The position numbers and the translations under genes are program-made. The notes under the pieces were generated by a model. The model ran no database searches, was not told where the DNA came from, and saw nothing but the letters and a program-made list of their open reading frames with translations. A DNA stretch of 64,000 bases from contig CAMVFE010000003.1 in assembly GCA_947166705.1 (NCBI GenBank), forward strand, positions 1 through 64,000. The letters run 5' to 3'. This DNA is from an uncultured Clostridia bacterium (GTDB lineage Bacteria > Bacillota > Clostridia > Christensenellales > Aristaeellaceae). Shown here one piece after another: positions 44,237 through 53,780 of the stretch (its first letter is position 1; the number at the start of each line of letters is the position of its first letter).

Positions 44237-45990
44237 GGCCGCAGCGGCGCCGCGCATACGTTGCACGGGCTGAGGTTCGCGTATTTCGAATCGTTGATAT
44301 CCGCGTAGGTGAAGTGCCCCTTCATGGGCAGATACTTCGCGTGGGTGCTCTTGCAGTTCTGATCCAGGTGATACTTGGTTCCGCCGTCCGGGTTGTAGTA
44401 CAGCATGGTGCTCGGAAGCACCTGCGGTTCCGGGGATGGCGTCGCGGTGGCCGCCAGGGCCGGATCCGGCGTATCCACCTCATCGTAGGTCTTCAGGCTC
44501 TGGGGATCCACATACCACTGATCCCCTTCCCGAACCATCAGCACGCCCAGCCGGTACTTGACGGGGTCCTTCCCGTTGTTTCGGTCCATCGTGGTGGTCA
44601 CCGTTACCGTCCTGGATGTATCCTCAATCGTTCCGGAAACCTTTTCCACCGTATAGTCGATAGGCGTCCGGTTCGCCAGCAGTCCGAACAGGCTGGTCTT
44701 CGCATTGTCCACCCCGCTCTGCCAGGTAGGAGAGCACAGGGACAGCATTTCATCCTGCCGGTTCGCGCCCCAGTAACGGAAGAAGCTTTCCAGCCGGTCC
44801 GTCGTGGCGCTGTCGTCCGCCGCCGGCGTCGGCGTGGCCGTTTCCGCCGGCTGATTCGCCGCGCTGATGGCATTGCCGGTCTGCGGATCGATGACCAGCG
44901 CGGAACCCGGAACCGGAGCCGCCGTGGTCTGAGTCCCAGCCGCCGGCGGATTCGTGCGGTCTCCCGCAGGGGTCTGTGTCCGTAACGCGCTGAACAGCGC
45001 CACCGCGCTCAGGATCCCGAAGATGATCGTATAGCAGAGCCGGCGGTTTCCGCTGACCAGGGGGCGGATCCAGAAGAATGCGGCGGATCCGATGGCCAGC
45101 GGCAGGAAAACCCACAGAAGCGCGGCGTTCTGCTGCGCGCTCTGCATGTACAGCCCTGCGCCGAAAAGCACGGCCAGCGCCGCGCCGAGCGCGATCAGCA
45201 TCCAGCTCTGAAAAACAAAGGGCGCCTTTTTCACCGGCACCGCCGGAGGCACATACCCTCCGCCGTTAAGCGGAATCTGTCCGCCGAATTCCCGCTGATC
45301 TGCCTGATTCCTGCCCATCTGGGGATAGGCATATCCTCCCTGGGCGTATCCGGGCTGGCTTCCGTATCCCGGAGCGCCGCCCATCTGCGGGTATGCGTAA
45401 CCTCCCTGGGGAGTCTGGCCGTAATTCTGCCCCGGCCCGTATCCCTGAGGCGTCTGGGCATATCCCTGCCCGGTCTGGCCGAATCCCTGGGGCATCTGCG
45501 CGTAGCCCGGTCTCTGTGCGTACCCCTGCGGAGCCTGGGCGTACCCCTGCGGATTCTGGGCGTACCCCTGCGGATTCTGGGCGTACCCCTGCGGATTCTG
45601 GGCGTATCCAGGCTGTGCCTGCGCGTATCCCTGCGCGGCCTGGGCATAACCCTGCGGCGTTTGGGCATAACCCTGGGGCACCTGCGCATAGCCCTGGGGC
45701 GTCTGGGCATAGCCTGGCTGTGCCTGCGCATAGCCCTGCGGGGTCTGCGCATAGCCGGGCTGGGCCTGTGCATAACCCTGTCCGGCTCCGTATCCCGTGC
45801 CGGTTCCGGACTGGCCCGCTCCGGGGGTATAGCCTGCATAACCCGTACCGGAAGGCATCGTCGGGTATCCGGCTCCGGTCCATGCGGAGGGCTGGTTTCC
45901 TCCCGGCGCAGAGCCCGCAGCGCCGGCGCTGTAACCGGTCCCTGACTGCGGGTTCTGGGCCTGCTGCTGGTTGGACCTTCCGAAAATCAT
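44233..45990 (-). CDS. Gly-Tyr-Ala-Gln repeat membrane protein
   Basis: The 585-residue product (ATG 45990; AAAGGA 10 bases upstream) has a low-complexity N-terminus. Residues about 72-185 are roughly sixteen heptads of GYAQxPQ or GYAQAQP. Three hydrophobic helices follow (about 255-340), with a Thr/Pro/Ala-rich linker, then an NTF2-like or DUF4878-type domain (around [19 protein letters not shown]). The C-terminus carries [16 protein letters not shown] and LSPCNVC, a His/Cys pattern that may bind metal. No function is known. It probably initiates the operon with tilS-hpt-ftsH. Intrinsically disordered, phase-separating or surface-adhesion behaviour is conceivable. Confidence 0.75.
   Translation of the reverse strand: MIFGRSNQQQAQNPQSGTGYSAGAAGSAPGGNQPSAWTGAGYPTMPSGTGYAGYTPGAGQSGTGTGYGAGQGYAQAQPGYAQTPQGYAQAQPGYAQTPQGYAQVPQGYAQTPQGYAQAAQGYAQAQPGYAQNPQGYAQNPQGYAQNPQGYAQAPQGYAQRPGYAQMPQGFGQTGQGYAQTPQGYGPGQNYGQTPQGGYAYPQMGGAPGYGSQPGYAQGGYAYPQMGRNQADQREFGGQIPLNGGGYVPPAVPVKKAPFVFQSWMLIALGAALAVLFGAGLYMQSAQQNAALLWVFLPLAIGSAAFFWIRPLVSGNRRLCYTIIFGILSAVALFSALRTQTPAGDRTNPPAAGTQTTAAPVPGSALVIDPQTGNAISAANQPAETATPTPAADDSATTDRLESFFRYWGANRQDEMLSLCSPTWQSGVDNAKTSLFGLLANRTPIDYTVEKVSGTIEDTSRTVTVTTTMDRNNGKDPVKYRLGVLMVREGDQWYVDPQSLKTYDEVDTPDPALAATATPSPEPQVLPSTMLYYNPDGGTKYHLDQNCKSTHAKYLPMKGHFTYADINDSKYANLSPCNVCAAPLRP
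45436..45777 (-). repeat. Tandem 21-bp coding repeats (GYAQxPQ heptads)
   Basis: About sixteen in-frame copies of a 21-base unit, variants of GGGTACGCCCAGAATCCGCA read on the minus strand. Three successive copies encoding GYAQNPQ are identical or nearly so, which implies recent slippage or unequal exchange. The copy number is likely to vary among strains. Confidence 0.85.
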
Positions 45991-46090
45991 GGATTCTGCG
46001 TCCTTTCTGCGGCGCGTCCCGCGCCGTCGCAACGGGAATGACCCGAAAAATCGTACGTCAATACATCTGAGCCTGACAGCTCAGCTTAGT

Positions 46091-46119
46091 AGTTTAGCAT
46101 CTCCGCCCGCGGTTGTAAA
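46091..46119 (-). promoter_or_regulatory. Promoter of the repeat-protein/tilS/hpt/ftsH operon
   Basis: Minus strand: -35 TTTACA (46114-46119), 17-bp spacer, -10 TAAACT (46091-46096) extended by TGC. It is divergent from the polysaccharide operon promoter 45 bp away. Confidence 0.65.
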
Positions 46120-46163
46120 CCTTTTTTTGCCCTTTGCTTAAGAGGAAGGGTCCCTTTTTGCCC

Positions 46164-46193
46164 TTTACAGGAGGCAGGTCCGTATGATAAAAT
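46164..46193 (+). promoter_or_regulatory. Promoter of the surface-polysaccharide operon
   Basis: -35 TTTACA (46164-46169), 18-bp spacer, -10 TAAAAT (46188-46193) extended by TGA. An alternative -10, TATGAT, lies at 46183-46188. The element covers the ATG at 46192 and so argues for the GTG start at 46237. Confidence 0.62.
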
Positions 46194-46236
46194 GACTTGG
46201 TATCTGGACTTGAATCCGGCGAGGAGGCGTATTCCC

Positions 46237-47661
46237 GTGGCAATCAAGACACGTTCCTTTCATCAGGCCAAGTCCGACCTGGCGATCGGAGCGATGACGG
46301 TGCTGCTCTATGGCTTGCTTGCCGCCGTTTTTTTTGCCTGCCTTTCCATCCCGAATATCTATCTGCGCCGTCTGAACCGTACCTTTGCCACGACGCTGCT
46401 CACCTTCCTGGTGCTGATTGCGGCCATGCACGCGGTTTACGGCGGCTTTGACGTAGGCCGCAAGAAATCCAAGCCGGTCATTTCTTCCCTGGTCACCGGT
46501 ACGGTCGTCACGGATCTGGTCGCCTATCTCCAGATGGAGATCATGAACGTCAACGACAATTACAACGATCACCTGATCCTGTTCGGCCTGGATTTTCTGT
46601 ACCTGCTTCTCGCGCTGCTGCTTCAGATCGGCATTATCATTTTCTTTGTCCGCATCGGGAATGATCTGTACTTTCATTTTCACCCGCCCCGCTCGGTCCT
46701 TCTGATCATCGGGGACGCGGATCAGGAAGCGCCTCTCCGGGCCAAGATCGGCCGCTACCGCCTGCAGTGGACGGTGGAGGACTGTGCGATGTATGACGAT
46801 CCGGAAATCAGGGAGAAAATCCGCCGCGCGGAGGTCATATTCCTGGGCCAGATTCCGCAGACGGACAAGGCCGTGCTGCTGAAGCAGTGCTACGACCTGC
46901 GCAAGGACATTATGTGCAAGGCGCAGCTGCAGGAGACGATTCTCTGCAATTCACGTCCGGCCATCGTGGATGACGCGCCTTTCCTGGAAATGGAATTCTT
47001 CAAGATGTCTTTCTTCCAGCGCGCCGTCAAGCGGCTGGGGGACATTTTCATTTCCCTCTTCTCCCTGATTCTGCTCTCTCCGCTCATGGCGGCCATCGCG
47101 CTGGCGATCAAGGCGGAGGACCGGGGTCCTGTCTTCTTCCGCCAGAAGCGGCTGACGATCCGCGGCTGGGAGTTTACCATCTGGAAATTCCGCACCATGA
47201 AAGTGGAATCCTCCCTGCACGGCGCCCAGACTTCCACCGCCATCAACGACCCCCGCATCACCCGTGTCGGGCGCGTGCTGCGCCGCTTCCGCATGGATGA
47301 GATTCCCCAGTTTCTGAACGTCCTGAAGGGGGAAATGAGCCTGGTCGGCCCGCGGCCGGAAATGCTCGCGAACATCGACCGCTATAAGGAAGCGTTCCCG
47401 GATTTTGCCTACCGGGAAAAGATGAAAGCCGGAATTACGGGGTACGCCCAGATTGAGGGAAGGTACAATACGACCCCGGAGGATAAGCTCATGCTGGATC
47501 TGATGTACATCGAGAGCTTTTCCGTCTGGCTGGATATCAAGCTGCTCATGCGGACGGTTACGGTTGTTTTCAAGCGTGATTCGACTCAGGGGTTCGAGGC
47601 GGCCAGCCCCGCTCCTGACGAAATAGAAAACCTCAAAAGAAGAAGGAGGACGGTTAACTGA
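46237..47661 (+). CDS. Undecaprenyl-phosphate sugar phosphotransferase (WcaJ/WbaP-type)
   Basis: This enzyme transfers a sugar phosphate from a UDP-sugar to undecaprenyl phosphate to start a surface glycan. The GTG at 46237 is 9 bases after GGAGG; the ATG at 46192 lies inside the promoter -10. The product has 474 residues: four membrane helices in the first ~150 residues, a Rossmann-like middle, then the bacterial sugar-transferase domain with KRLGDIFISLFSLILLSPL, FFRQKR, KFRTM, RRFRMDEIPQFLNVLKGEMS, LVGPRPE and GITGYAQIEGR. The stop and the next ATG overlap by one base (TGATG). The sugar specificity cannot be told. Confidence 0.9.
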   Translation: MAIKTRSFHQAKSDLAIGAMTVLLYGLLAAVFFACLSIPNIYLRRLNRTFATTLLTFLVLIAAMHAVYGGFDVGRKKSKPVISSLVTGTVVTDLVAYLQMEIMNVNDNYNDHLILFGLDFLYLLLALLLQIGIIIFFVRIGNDLYFHFHPPRSVLLIIGDADQEAPLRAKIGRYRLQWTVEDCAMYDDPEIREKIRRAEVIFLGQIPQTDKAVLLKQCYDLRKDIMCKAQLQETILCNSRPAIVDDAPFLEMEFFKMSFFQRAVKRLGDIFISLFSLILLSPLMAAIALAIKAEDRGPVFFRQKRLTIRGWEFTIWKFRTMKVESSLHGAQTSTAINDPRITRVGRVLRRFRMDEIPQFLNVLKGEMSLVGPRPEMLANIDRYKEAFPDFAYREKMKAGITGYAQIEGRYNTTPEDKLMLDLMYIESFSVWLDIKLLMRTVTVVFKRDSTQGFEAASPAPDEIENLKRRRRTVN

Positions 47662-48566
47662 TGAATACGACCCTTTTGATCATGGCGGCGGGCCTGGGAT
47701 CCCGGTACGGCGGAAACAAGCAAATCGACCGGATTGGCCCGAACGGGGAAATCCTCATGGAATATTCCATCCACGATGCTGTTGCGGCCGGCTTTGACAA
47801 GGTCGTTTTCGTCATCCGCAGGAGCATGGATTCCCTGTTCCGGGAAATGATCGGCGACAAGATTTCGAAGAAGGTGCACGTGGAATATGCCTATCAGGAG
47901 TATGATTCCCTCCCCGGCGGCTTTCAGGCTCCGGCGGACCGGACCAAACCCTATGGTACCGTGCATGCGGTCACCTGTGCCCGCAGCGTGATCCATGAGC
48001 CTTTCGCCGTCATCAACGCGGATGATTACTACGGCCGGGATGCTTTTGCGGCCATGGCTTCCTGCCTGCACCGCCTGCAGGGGACTTCGGACCGGGCGGC
48101 CATGGTGGCCTATTATCTGAAGAATACGGTTTCCGACAACGGTCATGTCACACGCGGCGTCTGTTCCCGGGATGAGGAAGGCCATCTGGCCAAGGTCACG
48201 GAAACCTACAAGATCCTGCCTTTCCCGGACGGAACGATCCGGGATATCAACGACGATCCCGCTGGAGTCATTCTGGATCCCAACGCGCTGGTTTCCATGA
48301 ATTTCTGGGGCTTCGCTCCTTCCTTCTTCGATCAGGCGGAGCAGTATCTGTCCGCTTTCCTCGCTTCCGGGGAGGGCGATCCTCTGAAGCGGGAGTTTGT
48401 CCTTCCTTCCCTGGTTGATTCCCTCATGCGGGAGCAGGGGCTGAAGGTGGAGGTTCTCTCGACGGACGCCGTCTGGTTCGGCATCACCTACAAAGAGGAC
48501 AAGGCCTATGTGGCCGGCGAGCTGAAAAAGCTTCACGACCGGGGCGTCTATCCTCCGGCGCTGTAA
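47661..48566 (+). CDS. Sugar nucleotidyltransferase-like protein
   Basis: The 301-residue product has the nucleotidyltransferase N-terminus TLLIMAAGLGSRYGG (residues 4-18) with Lys20 nearby, and the metal-binding stretch FAVINADDYYGRDAF, as in NDP-sugar pyrophosphorylases. It lacks the left-handed beta-helix of GlmU-type enzymes and is a single-domain protein. The nucleotide and sugar are unknown; glucose-1-phosphate or a related sugar would suit the following galE. Translation is coupled to the upstream transferase gene by a one-base overlap. Confidence 0.82.
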   Translation: MNTTLLIMAAGLGSRYGGNKQIDRIGPNGEILMEYSIHDAVAAGFDKVVFVIRRSMDSLFREMIGDKISKKVHVEYAYQEYDSLPGGFQAPADRTKPYGTVHAVTCARSVIHEPFAVINADDYYGRDAFAAMASCLHRLQGTSDRAAMVAYYLKNTVSDNGHVTRGVCSRDEEGHLAKVTETYKILPFPDGTIRDINDDPAGVILDPNALVSMNFWGFAPSFFDQAEQYLSAFLASGEGDPLKREFVLPSLVDSLMREQGLKVEVLSTDAVWFGITYKEDKAYVAGELKKLHDRGVYPPAL

Positions 48567-48612
48567 ACATTCGCTGTCTTTTTGCCGTGCAACCGGAAAG
48601 GAGCGTGTTTCC

Positions 48613-49629
48613 ATGAAAATTCTGCTGACCGGCGGTGCCGGTTTCATCGGCTCCCATACCTGCGTGGAACTCTGCCAGGCCGGTCACGAGCCCGTTATCG
48701 TGGATAATTATGTGAATTCCTGTTCCGAAGCGGTTCGCCGCGTGGAGCGGATTGTGGGGCATGCGATTCCCTGCTATGAAGCAGATGTCCGGAATAAGGA
48801 AGCGCTTTCCCGAATCTTTGACGAAAACGCCTTTGATGCCGTCATTCACTTTGCCGGCCTCAAGGCGGTGGGTGAAAGCGTGGCCCAGCCGCTTCGCTAT
48901 TACCGCAATAATCTGGATTCCACGCTCACCCTGATGGAGGTCATGCAGGAGCATGGCGTGCGGCGGATCGTTTTTTCCTCCTCCGCCACCGTCTACGGCA
49001 ACCAGCCCGTCGTGCCCTACCGGGAGGATATGCCCTCCCTGGGCTGCACGAATCCCTACGGCTGGACGAAGTTCATGATCGAGAAGATTCTCGAGGGGCA
49101 GGTCAACGCGGATCCCTCCTGGAGCGTCGTCCTTCTGCGCTATTTCAATCCCATCGGCGCCCATGAATCCGGCCTCATCGGCGAGGATCCCTCCGGGCTG
49201 CCCAATAACCTGATGCCCTACATCGCGAAGGTCGCCGTCGGCGAGCTGGACCATCTGAACGTCTTCGGAAATGATTATCCCACGAAGGACGGAACCGGCG
49301 TAAGGGACTATATTCACGTGGTGGACCTTGCGAAAGGGCATGTCCTTGCCTGCGGGTATGCCGCGGGGCGTACGGGGTGCGAAATCATTAACCTCGGCAC
49401 TGGTTCGGGCTGCTCCGTCCTGGAGCTGGTTCACACCTTCGAGCGCGTCAACGGCGTCCGGATTCCCTGCGTTATCGCGCCCCGCCGGCCGGGAGATATC
49501 GCGGTCAATTATGCGGATCCGACCCGCGCCAGGGAGCTCCTCGGCTGGACGGCGGAAAAGACGATTGAGGACATGTGCCGGGATACCTATCGCTTCCAGA
49601 CGCGGAATCCGAAGGGTTACCGGGGCTGA
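48613..49629 (+). CDS. galE: UDP-glucose 4-epimerase GalE
   Basis: GalE interconverts UDP-glucose and UDP-galactose, here probably supplying precursors for the polysaccharide made by the first gene of the operon. The 338-residue product is a standard short-chain epimerase: NAD loop GGAGFIGSHT (7-16), FSSSATVYG with the catalytic Ser/Thr, YGWTK with the Tyr and Lys, and RYFNPIGAHESG. The start follows AAAGGAG. UDP-GlcNAc epimerase activity is possible and not decided by what is visible. Confidence 0.93.
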   Translation: MKILLTGGAGFIGSHTCVELCQAGHEPVIVDNYVNSCSEAVRRVERIVGHAIPCYEADVRNKEALSRIFDENAFDAVIHFAGLKAVGESVAQPLRYYRNNLDSTLTLMEVMQEHGVRRIVFSSSATVYGNQPVVPYREDMPSLGCTNPYGWTKFMIEKILEGQVNADPSWSVVLLRYFNPIGAHESGLIGEDPSGLPNNLMPYIAKVAVGELDHLNVFGNDYPTKDGTGVRDYIHVVDLAKGHVLACGYAAGRTGCEIINLGTGSGCSVLELVHTFERVNGVRIPCVIAPRRPGDIAVNYADPTRARELLGWTAEKTIEDMCRDTYRFQTRNPKGYRG

Positions 49630-49653
49630 TTCCTTTCCTCAGGAGGTCTGGTC

Positions 49654-49878
49654 ATGCGTGGGAAGCTGCTTCCCGTCCTCGCGGCGGGCTTCTGGATCGC
49701 CGGCCTGGTTCTGAGCATCGTCGGCCTGAATATTCATTCGGACGCGGGCTCCTGGCTTTCTGTCACCGGCAATATTCTCTTTTTCCTCGGCCTCGCTCTG
49801 GAGGGCGTCTTCTGGGTCAGGCGCCGGGGCGAAAGCTCCGGGAAGGAAAAAGGGCAGGAGGATGAATCCTCCGTTTAA
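49654..49878 (+). CDS. Small two-helix membrane protein
   Basis: A 74-residue product with two hydrophobic segments (LLPVLAAGFWIAGLVLSIVG and WLSVTGNILFFLGLALEGVF) and a charged C-terminus. The ribosome site AGGAGG is well placed and the gene ends the polysaccharide operon just before its terminator. Function unknown. Confidence 0.72.
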   Translation: MRGKLLPVLAAGFWIAGLVLSIVGLNIHSDAGSWLSVTGNILFFLGLALEGVFWVRRRGESSGKEKGQEDESSV

Positions 49879-49892
49879 ATCGGATATAAAAG

Positions 49893-49923
49893 GGGCGCCG
49901 GCATCACAGCCGGCGCCCTTTTT
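49893..49923 (+). terminator. Intrinsic terminator between convergent operons
   Basis: A 10-bp stem GGGCGCCGGC/GCCGGCGCCC with a 6-base loop is followed by TTTTT on the plus strand. An A-rich left flank lets it also serve the minus-strand cellobiose phosphorylase gene. Confidence 0.9.
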
Positions 49924-49932
49924 GTCCTGATT

Positions 49933-52374
49933 TTATCCGAGGACGACCTCAACCCGGTGCGTTCCCTCGCCCATCGCGGGAATTACGCTGCCCTCGATTT
50001 CCTGACCGTCCACGGTCACCTTCTTCACCCCGCGGCATACATGCTCCGGGTTCCGGATTTCGATCTCGTAGACCGCTCCGCGGAACCGGCGGCTCACGGA
50101 ATACCCGTCCCATCCGTGCGGAATGCAGGGATCAATCTTCAGGCCGTCCCAGTCGGGCTTGATGCCCAGAATATAGTTGCTGATCACGTAGAAGTTCCAC
50201 GCGGCCGTTCCCGTCAGCCAGGAGTTCTTGGCCTGTCCGAAATGCGGGGCGTCCTTGCCGGCGATCATCTGGCTGTATACGTAGGGCTCCATCTTGTGCA
50301 GGTCGGAGATCTCCTCCCGCCAGGCCGGCGCGATCCGGCTGTACAGGTCAAAGGCGCGGTCGCCGTGGCCCACCACGGTCTCCGCCGCAATGATCCACGG
50401 GTTGTTGTGGCAGAAGATGCCCGCGTTCTCCTTATAGCCGCCGGGATAGGAGCTGACCTCGCCCAGCTCCAGGTGATATTCCTTGTAGGCCGGCTGGAGC
50501 AGCACGATGCCGTGCTCGGTTTCCAGATACTTATGAACGCTTTCCAGCGCCTGCTCCGCCTTCCCGTCCTTCAGCCCGACGCCCGCCATGACGCAGTATC
50601 CCTGGCTCTCGATGTAGATCTTGCCGTCCTCGCATTCCTTTGAACCGACCTTGCGGCCCATCGCGTCGTAGGCGCGGATAAACCACTCTCCGTCCCAGCC
50701 GTCCTTTTCGATGGCGGCCGTCATGGCGTCGATTTCCTTCTGGTACTGCTCCGCCTTATCCATCCGGCCCAGGCGCTTCTCGATGGCGACCAGCTCGGGA
50801 CTGATGGAGACAAACATACCGGCGATCAGCACGCTCTCCGCCACGCGGTCATCCGGCGCGTTGGGATTGGAGAAGGTCTGGAAGCTCTCGTCCGGCGTAT
50901 CGCTGTAGCAGTTCAGGTTCAGGCAGTCGTTCCAGTCCGCGCGGCCGATCAGCGGCAGTCCGTGAGGCCCGCGGTTGTTCACCACGTGCTCGAGGCTGAC
51001 CTCCAGGTGCTCCAGCAGCGTCCCGCAGTCATCGGGATTGCAGTCGTAGGGAGTCGGGGCGTCCAGAATGCCGAAGTCCCCCGTCTCCTTGATGTACGCA
51101 GCGGTTCCGGCAATCAGCCACAGCGGATCGTCCCCGAACCCGCCGCCGATGTCGTTGTTTCCCTTCTTGGTCAGCGGCTGGTACTGGTGATAGCATCCGC
51201 CGTCCCGGAACTGGGTCGCGGCGATGTCCAGGATGCGCTCCCGCGCGCGCTCGGGAATCTGATGCACGAATCCCAGCAGGTCCTGGCTCGAATCCCGGAA
51301 TCCCATGCCGCGGCCGATGCCGCTCTCGAACATGGAGGTGCTCCGGCTCATGTTGAAGGTGACCATGCACTGGTAAGGATTCCAGATGTTCACCATCCGC
51401 CCCAGCTTCTCGTTGTCCGTCTTCAGCGTATAGGCGCTCAGGAGATTGTCCCAGTGCTTCCGCAGCTGCTGGAACCTGTCCGCGATCTGGGCGTCCGTGG
51501 TCAGCTCCTTCAGCAGGGCCTTCGCCGGCTTCTTGTTGATGATCCCGGGTGCTTCCCATTTCTGATCGTTGGGCAGCTCCACATAACCCAGCACGAAGTT
51601 GAACTTCTTTTCCTCGCCCTTCTCAAGATGCACCCTGATCTGGTGCGCGGCCATGGGCTGCCATCCGGACGCAATGGAATTCCCCATTTTTCCGGTCATC
51701 ACGGCCTGCGGGTTCTCAAATCCGTTGTACAGGCCCAGGAACGTCTCCATATCCGTGTCAAACCCGTCGATGGGCGTATTTACGGCATAAAACGCGTAGT
51801 GGTTCCTGCGCTCCCTGTACTCTGTCTTATGATAGATCACCCCGTCCTCCACCTCAACCTCGCCGGTGGAGAAGTTCCGCTGGAAATTCAGCATATCGTC
51901 CTGGGCGTTCCAGAGGCAGAACTCGATAAAGCTCGTCAGAATGATATCCTTCGCGGTCTCGCCCTCGTTCTTCAGGGTGATCTGATGCACCTCCGCGTCA
52001 AATCCCAGCGGTACGAAGGACAGCTGGCTGGCCCGCAGCCCGTTCTTCCGGCCGGTGATGACGGTGTATCCCATGCCGTGGCGGCAGCTGTATTCATCGA
52101 GCTCGGTCTTCACGGGCTTCCATCCCGGATTCCAGACCGTATCCCCATCCTTGATGTAGAAATACCTTCCGCCGTTGTCAACCGGCATATTGTTATAGCG
52201 GTACCGGGTGATGCGCCTCAGCCTCGCGTCCCTGTAAAAGCAGTATCCGCCCGCGGTGTTGCTGATGATTCCGAAGAACTTCTCGCATCCCAGGTAATTG
52301 ATCCAGGGATAAGGGGTCCGGGGCGTCTCGATGACATACTCCCGGGCTTTGTCGTCAAAGTGGCCGAATTTCAT
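49933..52374 (-). CDS. Cellobiose phosphorylase (glycoside hydrolase family 94)
   Basis: This cytoplasmic enzyme cleaves cellobiose with phosphate to glucose 1-phosphate and glucose, saving ATP. The 813-residue product matches the family length. It opens with [20 protein letters not shown] and contains [21 protein letters not shown], the acid-bearing [17 protein letters not shown], and [12 protein letters not shown]. These fit cellobiose phosphorylase better than cellodextrin or chitobiose phosphorylases, though relatives of other linkage cannot be excluded. The ATG follows GGAGGGG. It has its own promoter and shares a terminator with the polysaccharide operon. No transporter lies beside it. 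Confidence 0.9.
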   Translation of the reverse strand: MKFGHFDDKAREYVIETPRTPYPWINYLGCEKFFGIISNTAGGYCFYRDARLRRITRYRYNNMPVDNGGRYFYIKDGDTVWNPGWKPVKTELDEYSCRHGMGYTVITGRKNGLRASQLSFVPLGFDAEVHQITLKNEGETAKDIILTSFIEFCLWNAQDDMLNFQRNFSTGEVEVEDGVIYHKTEYRERRNHYAFYAVNTPIDGFDTDMETFLGLYNGFENPQAVMTGKMGNSIASGWQPMAAHQIRVHLEKGEEKKFNFVLGYVELPNDQKWEAPGIINKKPAKALLKELTTDAQIADRFQQLRKHWDNLLSAYTLKTDNEKLGRMVNIWNPYQCMVTFNMSRSTSMFESGIGRGMGFRDSSQDLLGFVHQIPERARERILDIAATQFRDGGCYHQYQPLTKKGNNDIGGGFGDDPLWLIAGTAAYIKETGDFGILDAPTPYDCNPDDCGTLLEHLEVSLEHVVNNRGPHGLPLIGRADWNDCLNLNCYSDTPDESFQTFSNPNAPDDRVAESVLIAGMFVSISPELVAIEKRLGRMDKAEQYQKEIDAMTAAIEKDGWDGEWFIRAYDAMGRKVGSKECEDGKIYIESQGYCVMAGVGLKDGKAEQALESVHKYLETEHGIVLLQPAYKEYHLELGEVSSYPGGYKENAGIFCHNNPWIIAAETVVGHGDRAFDLYSRIAPAWREEISDLHKMEPYVYSQMIAGKDAPHFGQAKNSWLTGTAAWNFYVISNYILGIKPDWDGLKIDPCIPHGWDGYSVSRRFRGAVYEIEIRNPEHVCRGVKKVTVDGQEIEGSVIPAMGEGTHRVEVVLG

Positions 52375-52419
52375 GATGAAACCCCTCCATATTGTGATAA
52401 TGGATTTATACTGCCGAAA

Positions 52420-52448
52420 ATTATATCATATTTGCCGCCCGTCCGCAA
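52420..52448 (-). promoter_or_regulatory. Promoter of the cellobiose phosphorylase gene
   Basis: Minus strand: -35 TTGCGG (52443-52448), 17-bp spacer, -10 TATAAT (52420-52425) extended by TGA. The leader is about 40 bases. No catabolite-repression palindrome was recognised nearby. Confidence 0.75.
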
Positions 52449-52513
52449 CCTGGTTTTGGACCAAACGGCACGGGCTTTCGGAACTATGGGAGGCGGACTG
52501 ATGACCGTCTCCG

Positions 52514-52630
52514 TTATTGCGCAGCCATATCGTACAGCGCTTCCAGCGCTTCAGGCGTGACGGAGCCCGCCTGGTTATGGACGACCTCGCCCTTTCTGTT
52601 CAGCACAATGGCTTCCCCCTTATAGTTTCG
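52514..52630 (-). pseudogene. Possible C-terminal remnant of a thioredoxin/TlpA-like gene
   Basis: In the 306-bp gap between cellobiose phosphorylase and the acetyltransferase gene, one minus-strand frame reads RNYKGEAIVLNRKGEVVH followed by NQAGSVTPEALEALYDMAAQ and a stop. This resembles the end of a redoxin (strand, turn, strand, then final helix). Upstream in the same frame the likeness is lost and a stop occurs near 52680, so the rest of the gene, including any CxxC site, is missing. The apparent match could be chance. Confidence 0.35.
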
Positions 52631-52680
52631 CAGTCCTGATGTGCACCTCCGCTCCAGTATCCGGCATCCGTTCCGTATTG

Positions 52681-53328
52681 TCAATCCTTTTCAGTCCGTT
52701 CGGCATCTCCCGTCATTTTACGGTCCTCTGCCAGCGCGGCATACAGTACCACGTTCACCGCCTCGCCCTTGTTAAAGACCCGTTCCCGCAGGATTCCCTC
52801 CCGGCGCATGCCGCATTTCTCCATGACGCGGGCGCTGGCGGGATTGCGGACGTCGCACTGGGCCTCTATCCGGTTCACCTTTCCTTCGCGGAACATCAGA
52901 TCCATCAGGCTCTGCAGGGCTTCCGCGGCATATCCCCGCCCCCACCATGCCCTTCCCAGGGAATAGCCGATCTCGATGCTTCGGTTATCCGGTGACCAGG
53001 CCATAATCCCGATCGTCCCGATCACTCTTCCGGTTTCCTTCTGTTCGATTCCCCAGGATCCGGGAAGTCCACGGCGGTACAGTCCCCGGATGTACCTGAT
53101 GTAGGTTCGCGTGTCTGCCAGGCTGCGGTGGGCATCCCACAGGACGTAGCGCGCGACCTCCGGGTCGCTGGTCCAGGCGTACAGATCCCGGTCGTCCTTC
53201 ATGCGCAGTCTCCGCAGCCTGAGCCTGGCAGTCTCAATCGTCGGCGGCGCATAAAAAATGCCGCGGATACCGCTCCCCGGTTTCCGCAGGTCCAGCCAGT
53301 CCGCCACGGGCAGGGTGATCTTGCTCAT
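52681..53328 (-). CDS. GNAT-family N-acetyltransferase (RimJ/RimL-like)
   Basis: The 215-residue product is of the acetyltransferase_3 type that includes ribosomal-protein alanine acetyltransferases. TARLRLRRLRMKDDRDLYAW gives the usual N-terminus, GYSLGRAWWGRGYAAEAL supplies the acetyl-CoA loop (Q/RxxGxG/A variant), and NPASARVMEKCGMRREG is the terminal helix-strand signature. About 30 residues precede the domain. The substrate is unknown. It lies right behind a terminator, so it may rely on read-through or an unseen promoter. Confidence 0.85.
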   Translation of the reverse strand: MSKITLPVADWLDLRKPGSGIRGIFYAPPTIETARLRLRRLRMKDDRDLYAWTSDPEVARYVLWDAHRSLADTRTYIRYIRGLYRRGLPGSWGIEQKETGRVIGTIGIMAWSPDNRSIEIGYSLGRAWWGRGYAAEALQSLMDLMFREGKVNRIEAQCDVRNPASARVMEKCGMRREGILRERVFNKGEAVNVVLYAALAEDRKMTGDAERTEKD

Positions 53329-53352
53329 CCCTTCAGAATCTCCTTCCGTCTC

Positions 53353-53384
53353 AAAAAAGGCGCCGCCTCTTCAAGGCGGACGCC
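53353..53384 (-). terminator. Intrinsic terminator after the DUF3783 gene
   Basis: On the minus strand a stem of 10 bp with a one-base bulge (GGCG-T-CCGCCT pairing with AGGCGG-CGCC, 5-base loop) is followed by six T. It lies between the DUF3783-like gene and the acetyltransferase gene. Confidence 0.8.
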
Positions 53385-53387
53385 CGC

Positions 53388-53780
53388 TCATTCCTTCCGT
53401 CCGTGAATTCTGTTTCCTCCCGCCACAGCTTCCCGCTCCGCGGAAAGCTCCGTAAAGAGGCGTTTCGCGGTCCAGGTCCGGTTGGTCTCCGTGGTGACAG
53501 CCTTCAGCGGCACGGCCAGCCCCGCGCGCTTCAGGCCGTCCAGAAATCCGTGGAACTGATTCCGCGTCAGCTCATGCATGACGATCAGCTCTTCCCGGAA
53601 AGGCTCTGCCGCCTCCTCAGCCTGGCCGGCTCCGTCCTCCTCTGTGAGCAGCTCCCCGAGGGTGCGCCCCTGCTTTTCCGGAGGAATATCCCGTCCGGGA
53701 ATGCCCGCCCGGAACAGGGCGGCCCGAACCTTTTTCCGGCGCTCCTCCTGCGTGAAATTAAACAGCAGTACCCTGGCCAT
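53388..53780 (-). CDS. DUF3783-like small protein
   Basis: A 130-residue product with no membrane segment. The C-terminal portion (VPLKAVTTETNRTWTAKRLF) resembles the DUF3783 family found mainly in Clostridia, whose role is unknown. The N-terminal VLLFNFTQEERRKKVRAAL stretch looks like a Rossmann-type strand and helix. It overlaps the upstream small gene by 23 bases. Confidence 0.7.
   Translation of the reverse strand: MARVLLFNFTQEERRKKVRAALFRAGIPGRDIPPEKQGRTLGELLTEEDGAGQAEEAAEPFREELIVMHELTRNQFHGFLDGLKRAGLAVPLKAVTTETNRTWTAKRLFTELSAEREAVAGGNRIHGRKE

Noticed and set aside
45436-45777. Repeat array that could be taken for CRISPR
   Set aside because: Units are contiguous 21-bp in-frame coding repeats with no spacers, and they translate to GYAQxPQ heptads.
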